From assembly GCA_030536195.1 (NCBI GenBank), contig JAUNQL010000082.1:1-5307 (forward strand): a stretch of DNA of 5,307 nt, given 5' to 3'. The notes beneath the pieces were generated by a model, which was given only the letters and a program-made list of their open reading frames with translations, was not told where the DNA came from and searched no databases. Position 1 is the first letter of the stretch; each line of letters begins with the position of its first letter. Source of the stretch: Clostridia bacterium. Its GTDB lineage: Bacteria; Bacillota; Clostridia; Oscillospirales; Acutalibacteraceae. The position numbers and the translations under genes are program-made. Below are positions 1 to 5,307 of this stretch, in pieces.

Positions 1-953
1 GGCAATGTCAAAAGGAGCATAACAGTAAACATCACCGGTATATCCACTACTAAACTTGCATTCATTCCGCCAATAAGTTTCTCTGCTGGTACAGCAAATG
101 GATTAATTGTAATTGCCATACCAGATACCAAAACAAGATTAAACAAATTCGCACCGATAACGTTACCAAGTGACAACGCACCATGGCCCTTGCGAAGAGA
201 AGTAATTGCCGTAACAAGCTCTGGAAGCGAAGTGCCAAGAGCAACAAGAGTAAGTGCAATTACAGATTCTGGAACACCAATCTTCTGAGCGAGGATGGTG
301 CAGTTATCAACGAGCAAGTTTGCGCCTACTGCGATAGCGATAGCGCCAACAACAAGATAAATCACGTTAGTTGCCATAGATGCTTCTGATTCATCAGAAA
401 CCTCTTCCACCTCTACTGCATCAGCCAAAGGATTTTTCATTGCAACAAGTGCGGATTTAATTTGAAGACCAATGTAAATCGCAAAAACAGAAAGTAGGAT
501 TATACCAATTGTCCTTGAGAAAGTGCCAGTTACAATAGCAACACCTGCATAGAGGATTGCTGAGCCAAAGAAGAAAGCAGATGGCACTCTCATGCTCTTT
601 TTATCTGTAAATCCAGGAGCAAATGCGATTGTAACAGCACAGACAAGTGACGTGTTACAAATAATTGATCCAATAGCATTACCATATGCTGTTTGTGACT
701 GCCCAACAGCGGCAGCGCTTGCTGATATAAGCACTTCTGGAAGTGTCGTACCAATGGATACAACTGTTGCACCGATAAGCAAATCAGGAACACCAAACTT
801 CTTAGCAATACCTACTGCCCCATCAACAAATTTATCTCCACCGAATATAAGGAGTGCAAGACCCACAGCAAAAAGTGCTATTGCTATAGGAAAAACGAGT
901 CCATCAGATACCGAAAAATGTATGAGCCCAAAAAGTGTACTCATCTCTGTCAT
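1..953 (-). CDS. Calcium/cation antiporter of the CaCA family, YrbG-like (partial, C-terminus off the left edge)
   Basis: An integral membrane cation antiporter that probably exports Ca2+, and perhaps other divalent ions, in exchange for Na+ or H+. I translated 317 complete codons with no stop; the gene continues past base 1. The two inverted alpha repeats that define the family are both visible. Repeat 1 has GTTLPE at residues 68-73, followed by GNAIGS and Asn100. Repeat 2 has GTSLPE at 240-245, followed by GNVIGANLFN at 263-272. Between them are several hydrophobic segments and an acidic loop (EVEEVSDESE, about 181-190) typical of the central cytoplasmic loop. The start ATG at 953 has AGAGGTG 7 bases upstream; a second ATG three codons in is less well placed. 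The site overlaps the stop codon of mntP, so the two genes are very likely co-transcribed and translationally linked. Family is certain; the exact ion is not. Position in a Mn2+ riboswitch operon suggests Mn2+ may be a physiological substrate, which is inference. Confidence 0.93.
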   Translation of the reverse strand, partial: MTEMSTLFGLIHFSVSDGLVFPIAIALFAVGLALLIFGGDKFVDGAVGIAKKFGVPDLLIGATVVSIGTTLPEVLISASAAAVGQSQTAYGNAIGSIICNTSLVCAVTIAFAPGFTDKKSMRVPSAFFFGSAILYAGVAIVTGTFSRTIGIILLSVFAIYIGLQIKSALVAMKNPLADAVEVEEVSDESEASMATNVIYLVVGAIAIAVGANLLVDNCTILAQKIGVPESVIALTLVALGTSLPELVTAITSLRKGHGALSLGNVIGANLFNLVLVSGMAITINPFAVPAEKLIGGMNASLVVDIPVMFTVMLLLTL

Positions 954-967
954 TTAAATTCACCTCT

Positions 968-1555
968 TTAGAAAAATACGCCTGTTATCCATATTTCAAG
1001 GCCTATGCCAATTAAGATTACGCCGCCTAAAATATCAGCTTTCCAGCCAAGTTTTGTACCCACTTTCTTACCTATAAGCACACCTGCAACAGATATTACA
1101 AAGGTAGTGATTGCAATTATTAAATTACAAATCAACGCCTCTGAAATACTGTATTCAGAGATAGTAAATCCTACTGATAAAGCGTCAATTGAAGTTGCTA
1201 CTGCTTGGATAAAAAGTGCCTTCATTGTGAGCTTTTCAAGCGCAACTTCCTCAACTGATTTGCGCGCCTTGATGCCATCAACTAGCATCTCGCCACCTAT
1301 ATAGAGGAGAAGGATTAATGCAATCCAAGGTATGAACTTTTCAAAGCTTTGAAAGCGCTCTGCTATCGTATGGACGCAGAACCAACCTATCATTGGCATA
1401 AGCGCTTGAAAAAGCGCGTATGCACCGCCGACAAGGCAAATTTTAGGTACGCCCATTGTCGGCTCCTTAAGGCCATTTGCAAGCGATACTGAGAATGCAT
1501 CCATTGCAAGTCCTACGCCAAGAACCACAGAGAACATTATGAAACTCCAAGTCAT
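968..1555 (-). CDS. mntP: Manganese efflux pump MntP
   Basis: An inner-membrane exporter that removes excess Mn2+ from the cytoplasm (MntP/YebN family, formerly DUF204). The 195-residue length is close to the usual 180-190. About six hydrophobic segments can be read. The family signatures are present: GLAMDAFSVSLANGL at residues 15-29 with Asp19, MPMIGW at 53-58, GGEMLVDG with Glu89 and Asp93, ATSIDALSVG at 120-129 with Asp124, and GVILIGIGLEI near the C-terminus with Glu187. The intramembrane acidic residues are the expected ion-pathway positions. The start ATG is preceded by AAGGAGG with a 7-base gap. The gene follows a yybP-ykoY riboswitch, a class known to sense Mn2+ and often found before mntP, so sequence family and regulation agree. 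Only 14 bases separate it from the downstream antiporter gene. Confidence 0.97.
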   Translation of the reverse strand: MTWSFIMFSVVLGVGLAMDAFSVSLANGLKEPTMGVPKICLVGGAYALFQALMPMIGWFCVHTIAERFQSFEKFIPWIALILLLYIGGEMLVDGIKARKSVEEVALEKLTMKALFIQAVATSIDALSVGFTISEYSISEALICNLIIAITTFVISVAGVLIGKKVGTKLGWKADILGGVILIGIGLEIWITGVFF

Positions 1556-1570
1556 TAAAGTTCCTCCTTA
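1556..1570 (-). promoter_or_regulatory. Ribosome binding site of mntP
   Basis: AAGGAGG (1569-1563) lies 7 bases before the ATG and directly after the U-rich end of the riboswitch terminator. It does not overlap the terminator stem, which suggests control by transcription termination rather than by hiding the ribosome binding site. Confidence 0.85.
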
Positions 1571-1576
1571 TATAAC

Positions 1577-1613
1577 AAAAGACCCATGTGTGGTAAGCAC
1601 CACACATGAGTCT
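1577..1613 (-). terminator. Riboswitch expression platform: intrinsic terminator before mntP
   Basis: On the minus strand, AGACTCATGTGTGGT (1613-1599) pairs with ACCACACATGGGTCT (1594-1580) across a four-base loop. This makes 15 base pairs with one G-U wobble. The stem runs into TTTTG followed by TTAT, a modest U-tract. The 5' arm reuses bases 1613-1607, which carry the conserved AGAC and the closing-helix strand CTCA of the aptamer. Full terminator and closed aptamer are therefore mutually exclusive. The predicted logic is ligand bound, terminator weakened, mntP on. Confidence 0.85.
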
Positions 1614-1698
1614 CGCAATTTAAAGCAAAGCCAGACCGGAACGGTCAGGATGTTGACTGTTGCTACACCAAAAGGTGTCTGCTACTCCCTCAAGGAGA
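1607..1698 (-). ncRNA. yybP-ykoY manganese riboswitch aptamer
   Basis: A cis-acting RNA that senses Mn2+ and controls the mntP-antiporter operon. The conserved 5' element GAGGGAGTAGC (1691-1681) and the conserved 3' element GCGAGAC (1616-1610) are both present, at the distance expected for the class. The closing helix can form from TGAG (1692-1689) and CTCA (1610-1607). Internal hairpins are ACACC/GGTGT with a four-base loop (1678-1665) and GACCG/CGGTC with a three-base loop (1646-1634), the latter extended by CC/GG beyond a U-U mismatch. AGCAA can pair with TTGCT to form the inner helix, and GTCAACA (1657-1651) lies in the junction. I recognised the class from remembered consensus and did not run a covariance search. 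The paired elements, the terminator and the mntP gene downstream make the call firm. Confidence 0.93.
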
Positions 1699-1710
1699 TT
1701 TATTGAAATC

Positions 1711-1739
1711 ATTTTAACATAAGTTAAAAGACGTTTCAA
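1711..1739 (-). promoter_or_regulatory. Sigma-A promoter of the riboswitch-mntP-antiporter operon
   Basis: The -35 element is TTGAAA (1739-1734) and the -10 element is TAAAAT (1716-1711), separated by exactly 17 bases. A TGT immediately before the -10 gives an extended -10 (TGnTAAAAT). The likely transcription start is an A near 1704, about a dozen bases before the aptamer's closing helix. The -35 begins three bases after the stop codon of the upstream ATPase gene, so gene and promoter are packed end to end. Confidence 0.85.
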
Positions 1740-1742
1740 CTA

Positions 1743-3428
1743 TTACTTTTTAGTACCGAAAAGACCTCTAACTACTGCTGTAGCGCCACTTCTCATAACA
1801 GATGAAAGTGCAGTTGATGCTGCCTGCTTTGCAATCTTGTCAGCAGACTTAACACTGCCAGAACCAGTTACTGAGTTAACCATATTAGTTGTGAGTGAAC
1901 GAGCAACTGATGAAGCGGCATTAGTTGCAGCACGCTCAACTACCTTTTTCTTCTTGGCAGCCTCTTTCTCTGCTTCCTTTTCAGCCTTTTCTTGAGCCTT
2001 CTGCTGTGCCTTAGCCTCAAGTGCTGCAGCACGCTCCTCAGCCTTGGTTGCAGCAGCCTCTGCCTTGGCCTCTTCCTTGGCAAGTTTCTCCGCTTCCTTA
2101 GCCTGGGCTGCCTCTACGGCTGCCTGCTCCTGTTCAGCCTTGAGCTTCTCAGTTGCAGCCATAATTATCTCATAAGCTGACTCTGGGTCCTGAGCCTCTC
2201 TGTACTTGAGGTCAAACTCAGATGATACGATTGCTGTGTTAACCTTCTGAGGATCAGCCATGCCCATAAGGCTCTGTGGAGGTAAAATCTTGGCTCTCTC
2301 AACTACCATAGGTGTACCTGATTCATCAAGGAATGAAACAAGAGCTTCACCTGTACCAACTTCCATAAGTGCCTGCTCAGAATCAAAGGCATCATTTGCA
2401 CGGAATGCAGCAGCTGCTGCCTTTACCATCTTCTGCTCTGCTGGTGTGTAAGCGCGGAGACCGTGCTGTACACGGTTTGAAAGCTGAGCCAAGACATCAT
2501 CAGGGATGTCTGATGGTGACTGTGAAATAAAGTAAACACCTACACCCTTTGAACGGATGAGTTTTACAACTTGAACAATCTTCTGAACAAATGCCTTTGG
2601 AACCTCATCAAAGAGAAGGTGTGCCTCGTCGAAGAAGAATACCATACGAGGCTTATCAAGGTCGCCTACCTCTGGAAGCTGCTCAAAGAGTTCGTTGAGC
2701 ATCCAAACGAGGAAGGTTGAATATACTGTTGGAGATGAAATAAGTTTTGCAGATGAGAGGATATTGATAAATCCACGGCCATCAATATCTGTACGCATCC
2801 AATCCTTGATATCAAGCATTGGAAGACCAAATACGCCTTCGCCACCCTCCTGTTCAAACTGGAGGAGTGCGCGCTGAATAGCGCCGATTGATGCAGATGA
2901 TACGTTACCATAAGTGAGTGTATACTCCTCTGCATTTTCACCTACGAAGCCGAGCATAGCGCGAAGGTCCTTAAGGTCATAAAGTAAAAGTCCCTTATCA
3001 TCAGCAACTTTAAATACTAAATTGAGTACGCCCTCTTGTACGTCGGAGAGATTCAAAAGACGTGAGAGAAGTGTTGGGCCCATGTCAGAAATTGTAACTC
3101 TAACTGGGTGGCCAGACTCACCAAACAGATCCCAGAATCTTGTAGGATAGCCCTTCTGCTCAAAGCCATCGATACCAAACTTCTCCTTAGCACGGACATC
3201 CATGCCTGTGCCCGGTTCGATCATACCAGTAAGGTCGCCCTTAACATCGGAGAAAAATACTGGAACACCGAGGTCTGAGAAAGACTCGGCAATAACCTTC
3301 ATTGTAATTGTTTTACCAGTACCTGTAGCACCAGCGATAAGACCATGGCGATTGGCCATCTTTGGTAAAATGTAGAGTTCTGTTCCCTCAAAAGAACTTG
3401 CTACCCAAATTTTTCCGTCCTTTAACAT
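1743..3428 (-). CDS. HerA/YjgR-like P-loop ATPase (DUF853 family)
   Basis: A putative DNA-translocating or helicase-like ATPase of the HerA-FtsK group, most like E. coli YjgR, whose function is not well established. The Walker A motif is GATGTGKT at residues 33-40, with the catalytic Lys39, placed very near the N-terminus as in this family. SDVKGDLTGM (60-69) is a family motif. Walker B is MVFFFDEAH with Asp267-Glu268. ISQSPSDIPDDVLAQLSNRVQHGLRA (about 301-326) holds the sensor Gln and the putative arginine finger Arg319. At 561 residues it is longer than the roughly 500-residue YjgR. The extra length is an Ala/Lys/Glu-rich segment at about 428-500, probably a long helix or coiled coil, followed by a Ser/Ala/Thr-rich end. 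GGAGG sits 7 bases before the ATG, which fixes the start. It lies 14 bases after ohrR, so the two are probably one operon. No terminator follows it before the mntP promoter. Fold and ATPase activity are well supported; helicase activity is inferred. Confidence 0.92.
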   Translation of the reverse strand: MLKDGKIWVASSFEGTELYILPKMANRHGLIAGATGTGKTITMKVIAESFSDLGVPVFFSDVKGDLTGMIEPGTGMDVRAKEKFGIDGFEQKGYPTRFWDLFGESGHPVRVTISDMGPTLLSRLLNLSDVQEGVLNLVFKVADDKGLLLYDLKDLRAMLGFVGENAEEYTLTYGNVSSASIGAIQRALLQFEQEGGEGVFGLPMLDIKDWMRTDIDGRGFINILSSAKLISSPTVYSTFLVWMLNELFEQLPEVGDLDKPRMVFFFDEAHLLFDEVPKAFVQKIVQVVKLIRSKGVGVYFISQSPSDIPDDVLAQLSNRVQHGLRAYTPAEQKMVKAAAAAFRANDAFDSEQALMEVGTGEALVSFLDESGTPMVVERAKILPPQSLMGMADPQKVNTAIVSSEFDLKYREAQDPESAYEIIMAATEKLKAEQEQAAVEAAQAKEAEKLAKEEAKAEAAATKAEERAAALEAKAQQKAQEKAEKEAEKEAAKKKKVVERAATNAASSVARSLTTNMVNSVTGSGSVKSADKIAKQAASTALSSVMRSGATAVVRGLFGTKK

Positions 3429-3442
3429 TTTAATTCCTCCAA

Positions 3443-3943
3443 CTATTTATTTTCGTTCTTCTCATTGTCCTTTTCTAAATCCTCCATAAACTGATGGAGT
3501 GTCTGAACAAGCAAGAGTGTTTTTACATTACCAAGTGGCAAACTTGAAAGGAGTTCCTTTGGAACGTTTGCCATTTCCTTCTTTAGTTCAATTCCCCGCT
3601 CCGTGAGGTAGACATTCATGTTGCGCTCGTCCTTTGGATCACGCTTTCTCTCGACATATCCTAGTGCCTCAAGCTTTTTAAGAAGTGGTGTTAGCGTACC
3701 AGAATCAAGGAAGAGTTTCTTGCCGAGCTCCTTGACATTGATGCCATCCTTTTCCCACAATGCCATCAATGTGATGTAACCCGTATAGGTCAAATCATAT
3801 GGGTCAAGAAATGGCTTGTAACGCCTTATTACTTCCTTTGACGACACATAGAGTGAAAAGCAAAGCTGATTATCAAGTTTTTGCAATTCATCATCCGGTA
3901 TTGCCGATAGAGCAAGACCAGTGAGTTTACTTTCCTTTGCCAT
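3443..3943 (-). CDS. ohrR: OhrR-type MarR family transcriptional regulator (organic peroxide sensor)
   Basis: A winged-helix DNA-binding repressor, probably a dimer that releases DNA when its sensing Cys is oxidised by organic hydroperoxides. The segment LDNQLCFSLYVSSKEV (23-38) closely matches Bacillus subtilis OhrR as I remember it. Cys28 corresponds to the reactive Cys15, and Tyr32 and Tyr42 fall at the same spacing as Tyr19 and Tyr29, which bond to that Cys. LFLDSGTLTPLLKKLEALGYVERKR (77-101) is the recognition helix region, and DPKDERN (102-108) begins the wing with the conserved Asp-Glu-Arg. The 166 residues include an N-terminal extension of about a dozen residues and a charged C-terminal tail. 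The start is fixed by AGGGGTG 5 bases upstream. No ohr peroxidase gene is in view; the partner gene is the ATPase. I see no clear promoter between it and the tRNA, so it may be co-transcribed with tRNA-Ser. A generic MarR regulator of other redox ligands remains possible. Confidence 0.9.
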   Translation of the reverse strand: MAKESKLTGLALSAIPDDELQKLDNQLCFSLYVSSKEVIRRYKPFLDPYDLTYTGYITLMALWEKDGINVKELGKKLFLDSGTLTPLLKKLEALGYVERKRDPKDERNMNVYLTERGIELKKEMANVPKELLSSLPLGNVKTLLLVQTLHQFMEDLEKDNEKNENK

Positions 3944-3967
3944 AATATCACCCCTACAATAAGTCTC

Positions 3968-3979
3968 CCACTAGTGGGT
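3968..3979. repeat. Perfect 12-base palindrome upstream of ohrR
   Basis: CCCACTAGTGGG reads the same on both strands and lies about 25 bases before the ohrR start codon. It is short enough to be chance, but a twofold-symmetric site in the leader of a dimeric regulator is a natural candidate operator. It does not resemble the AT-rich OhrR operator known from Bacillus, so the assignment is speculative. Confidence 0.35.
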
Positions 3980-4004
3980 GGGGCAGTGTTAACTGCCCCA
4001 TTTT
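3979..4004 (+). terminator. Hairpin between tRNA-Ser and ohrR, with a T-run on the plus side
   Basis: TGGGGCAGT (3979-3987) and ACTGCCCCA (3992-4000) form a perfect 9-bp stem with a four-base loop, followed on the plus strand by TTTT. As an intrinsic terminator it is oriented for rightward transcription, yet no plus-strand gene is present. Read in the minus direction the hairpin follows the tRNA CCA end by three bases and is not followed by a U-tract. It could then be a weak tRNA terminator, a processing element or a leader structure of ohrR. The hairpin is certain; its role is not. Confidence 0.45.
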
Positions 4005-4094
4005 GGCGGAGAGTAAGGGATTCGAACCCTTGGGCGGTGTTACCCGCTAACTGATTTCGAGTCAGCCCCGTTATGACCACTTCGATAACTCTCC
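4004..4094 (-). tRNA. tRNA-Ser (anticodon CGA)
   Basis: A class II tRNA decoding UCG serine codons. The acceptor stem GGAGAGT (4094-4088) pairs with ACTCTCC, followed by the discriminator G and an encoded CCA. The anticodon stem GCTGA/TCAGT encloses the seven-base loop CTCGAAA, giving anticodon CGA. The T arm contains the conserved GGTTCGAATCC. A long variable arm (GCGG...CCGC) marks it as a serine-type tRNA. Length is 91 bases including CCA. It sits 29 bases after the dehydrogenase stop codon and 60 bases before ohrR, in the same direction as both. Confidence 0.96.
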
Positions 4095-4100
4095 ATATAT

Positions 4101-4125
4101 GCCCGCTTTAAAGCGGGCCTTTTTT
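4101..4125 (+). terminator. GC-rich palindromic hairpin with a T-run on the plus side, between the dehydrogenase and tRNA-Ser
   Basis: GCCCGCTTTAAAGCGGGC (4101-4118) is a perfect 18-base palindrome able to form a 7-bp stem with a four-base loop. On the plus strand it is followed by C and then six T, which overlap the dehydrogenase stop codon. That gives a convincing terminator for rightward transcription. In the minus direction it is preceded by an A-run and followed only by ATATAT, so it would stop dehydrogenase transcription poorly, if at all. It may block antisense RNA or be a worn bidirectional terminator. Confidence 0.5.
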
Positions 4126-5307
4126 ATTTGTTATATTCCTCAATTATCTTGCCCGCAACATAGACACCTGATGCCGATGCATGGGAAAGAGAATGAGTTA
4201 CACCTGAGCCATCGCCAATGACATAGAGTCCCTTGTGACATGTCTCGAGGTTACTATCGAGTGCAACTTCCATGTTATAGAACTTGACCTCTACACCATA
4301 GAGGAGTGTATCCTCGTTTGCTGTACCTGGTGCGATCTTGTCAAGCGCATAGATCATCTCGATGATACCATCGAGAATGCGCTTTGGAAGGACGAGCGAG
4401 AGGTCACCAGGTGTCGCATTGAGCGTCGGACGAACAGTGTTCTCCGCGATACGCTTCTCATTGCTACGGCGACCGCGCTCAAGGTCACCAAAGCGCTGTA
4501 CAATAACGCCACCGCCAAGCATGTTTGAGAGCCTTGCAATGGACTCGCCATAGCCATTGGAGTCCTTGAAAGGCACGGAGAAGTGCTTGGAAACAAGGAG
4601 TGCGAAGTTGGTGTTCTCTGTGTGCTTGCTAGGGTCCTCATATGAGTGGCCGTTAACAGTGACAATACCATTGGTATTCTCGTTAACAACGGCGCCATAT
4701 GGGTTCATACAGAACGTCCTAACGTGATCTTCAAACTTCTCAGTTTGATAGACAATCTTGGACTCGTAAAGCTCACTTGTTAAGTGCTCAAAAATAAGGG
4801 CTGGAAGCTCTACTCTAACACCCAAGTCAACCCTGTTAGAACGAGTTTCAATATTAAGTTCATTGCAGACAGTCTCCATCCACTTTGAACCAGACCTACC
4901 TACTGAAACGATGCAGTGCTTGCACTCAATTTCACTGTCCTTGGTGAAGAGTTTATAGCCATCATCAAGTTTCTCGAGTTTTAAAACTGGTCTGTGGAAG
5001 AAGAAATCTATCTTGTCCTTGAGTTCGTTATAGATGTTCTCAAGAACCACATAGTTAATATCTGTTCCAAGGTGGCGAACAGAGGCATTTAAAAGCGTCA
5101 AATTGTTCTGCATGCAGAGTTTCTTAAACTCTGAGCCAGCAGTTGAATACATCTTGGTGCCTTCGCCACCGTGGCTCATGTTGATGTCATCGACATATTC
5201 CATGAGCTCTATTGCCTTTTCACGGCCAATGTACTCGTAAAGTGTACCACCAAAGTCGTTGGTGATGTTGTACTTGCCATCTGAAAAGGCACCCGCTCCA
5301 CCAAAGC
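4124..5307 (-). CDS. FAD-dependent dehydrogenase / NAD(P)/FAD-dependent oxidoreductase, COG2509 type (partial, N-terminus off the right edge)
   Basis: A cytoplasmic flavoprotein of unknown substrate. The reading frame is open to the window edge; the Met encoded at 5203 is internal, because 34 in-frame codons precede it and include a conserved motif. The first visible residues are FGGAGAFSDGKYN (from 5305), the family's GGAGAFSDGK motif. The N-terminal dinucleotide-binding GxGxxG that normally precedes it must lie outside the window. Further on, HCIVSVGRSGSKW is the second nucleotide-binding segment, with the V-x-V-G-R-S-G turn. The C-terminus has LYVIGDGSGVTHSLSHASASGVYVAGKI, the FAD-binding GDGSG region closing the fold. 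About 393 residues are visible and the C-terminus is complete. Members of this group are common in Clostridia and are usually annotated only as FAD-dependent dehydrogenases. The neighbours do not indicate a pathway. Confidence 0.88.
   Translation of the reverse strand, partial: FGGAGAFSDGKYNITNDFGGTLYEYIGREKAIELMEYVDDINMSHGGEGTKMYSTAGSEFKKLCMQNNLTLLNASVRHLGTDINYVVLENIYNELKDKIDFFFHRPVLKLEKLDDGYKLFTKDSEIECKHCIVSVGRSGSKWMETVCNELNIETRSNRVDLGVRVELPALIFEHLTSELYESKIVYQTEKFEDHVRTFCMNPYGAVVNENTNGIVTVNGHSYEDPSKHTENTNFALLVSKHFSVPFKDSNGYGESIARLSNMLGGGVIVQRFGDLERGRRSNEKRIAENTVRPTLNATPGDLSLVLPKRILDGIIEMIYALDKIAPGTANEDTLLYGVEVKFYNMEVALDSNLETCHKGLYVIGDGSGVTHSLSHASASGVYVAGKIIEEYNK
4130..4158 (-). promoter_or_regulatory. 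Possible promoter for tRNA-Ser inside the end of the dehydrogenase gene
   Basis: TTGCGG (4158-4153) and TATAAC (4135-4130) are 17 bases apart and would start transcription near 4123, about 30 bases before the tRNA. The -10 matches well; the -35 matches only at TTG. It lies within the last codons of the dehydrogenase. It would allow the tRNA to be made independently, with the palindromic hairpin in its 5' leader. This is a weak call based on spacing and position. Confidence 0.3.

Noticed and set aside
592..957. A 121-residue plus-strand open frame
   Set aside because: It lies opposite the antiporter gene, whose minus frame has clear family motifs. The plus frame has no ribosome binding site or recognisable motif.
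3955..3960. TACAAT on the plus strand as an OhrR operator
   Set aside because: It matches one half of the Bacillus OhrR operator, but no second half-site occurs at the right distance. A six-base match alone is too weak.
3829..4080. An 83-residue minus-strand open frame running through the tRNA into ohrR
   Set aside because: It covers most of tRNA-Ser and part of ohrR in another frame, so it is a by-product of those genes.
4101..4118. The palindrome as an ordinary terminator of the dehydrogenase gene
   Set aside because: In the gene's own direction the stem is followed by ATATAT and the tRNA, not by a U-tract.
4124..5203. A complete 359-residue dehydrogenase starting at the ATG at 5203
   Set aside because: The frame is open upstream to the window edge and encodes the conserved GGAGAFSDGK motif there, so this Met is internal and the gene is partial.
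1..5307. CRISPR array, insertion sequence, phage, toxin-antitoxin or defence island
   Set aside because: There are no spaced direct repeats, transposase motifs or small paired genes. The HerA-like ATPase lacks the NurA or SIR2 partner seen in HerA-based defence systems, and its sequence fits the DUF853 housekeeping branch.

Overview
The window reads as a chromosomal segment of a Gram-positive bacterium of moderate GC, most likely a Clostridia member. Lachnospiraceae is my best guess, but it is an inference from gene content and cannot be proved from 5.3 kb. The grounds are strong GGAGG-type ribosome binding sites 5-7 bases before the starts, a Gram-positive-style sigma-A promoter, a Bacillus-like OhrR regulator, a tRNA gene with encoded CCA, and a yybP-ykoY riboswitch. 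Every gene is on the minus strand, so transcription runs from the right edge to the left edge.

In transcription order the layout is as follows. (1) 5307-4124: most of an FAD-dependent dehydrogenase of the COG2509 type, with its N-terminus beyond the right edge. (2) 4094-4004: tRNA-Ser with anticodon CGA, flanked on both sides by perfect hairpins. (3) 3943-3443: an OhrR-type MarR regulator that keeps the peroxide-sensing Cys and both partner Tyr residues. (4) 3428-1743: a HerA/YjgR-like (DUF853) P-loop ATPase with an Ala/Lys/Glu-rich tail, 14 bases after ohrR and probably in one operon with it. (5) 1739-1711: a well-formed extended -10 promoter. (6) About 1698-1577: a yybP-ykoY manganese riboswitch whose 3' end overlaps a 15-bp terminator hairpin. 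(7) 1555-968: the manganese exporter MntP. (8) 953-1: a calcium/cation antiporter of the CaCA family, cut by the left edge.

The clearest functional unit is the left third: promoter, Mn2+ riboswitch, mntP and the CaCA antiporter. High Mn2+ should favour the aptamer fold, disrupt the terminator and switch on two exporters. The putative peroxide-sensing ohrR-ATPase pair ends three bases before the riboswitch promoter with no terminator of its own. Read-through from it would therefore meet the Mn2+ switch. I see no CRISPR array, insertion sequence, phage gene or defence system. The most interesting points are regulatory: the Mn2+ control of a CaCA antiporter, the unexplained ohrR-ATPase pairing without ohr, and the hairpins around the tRNA.
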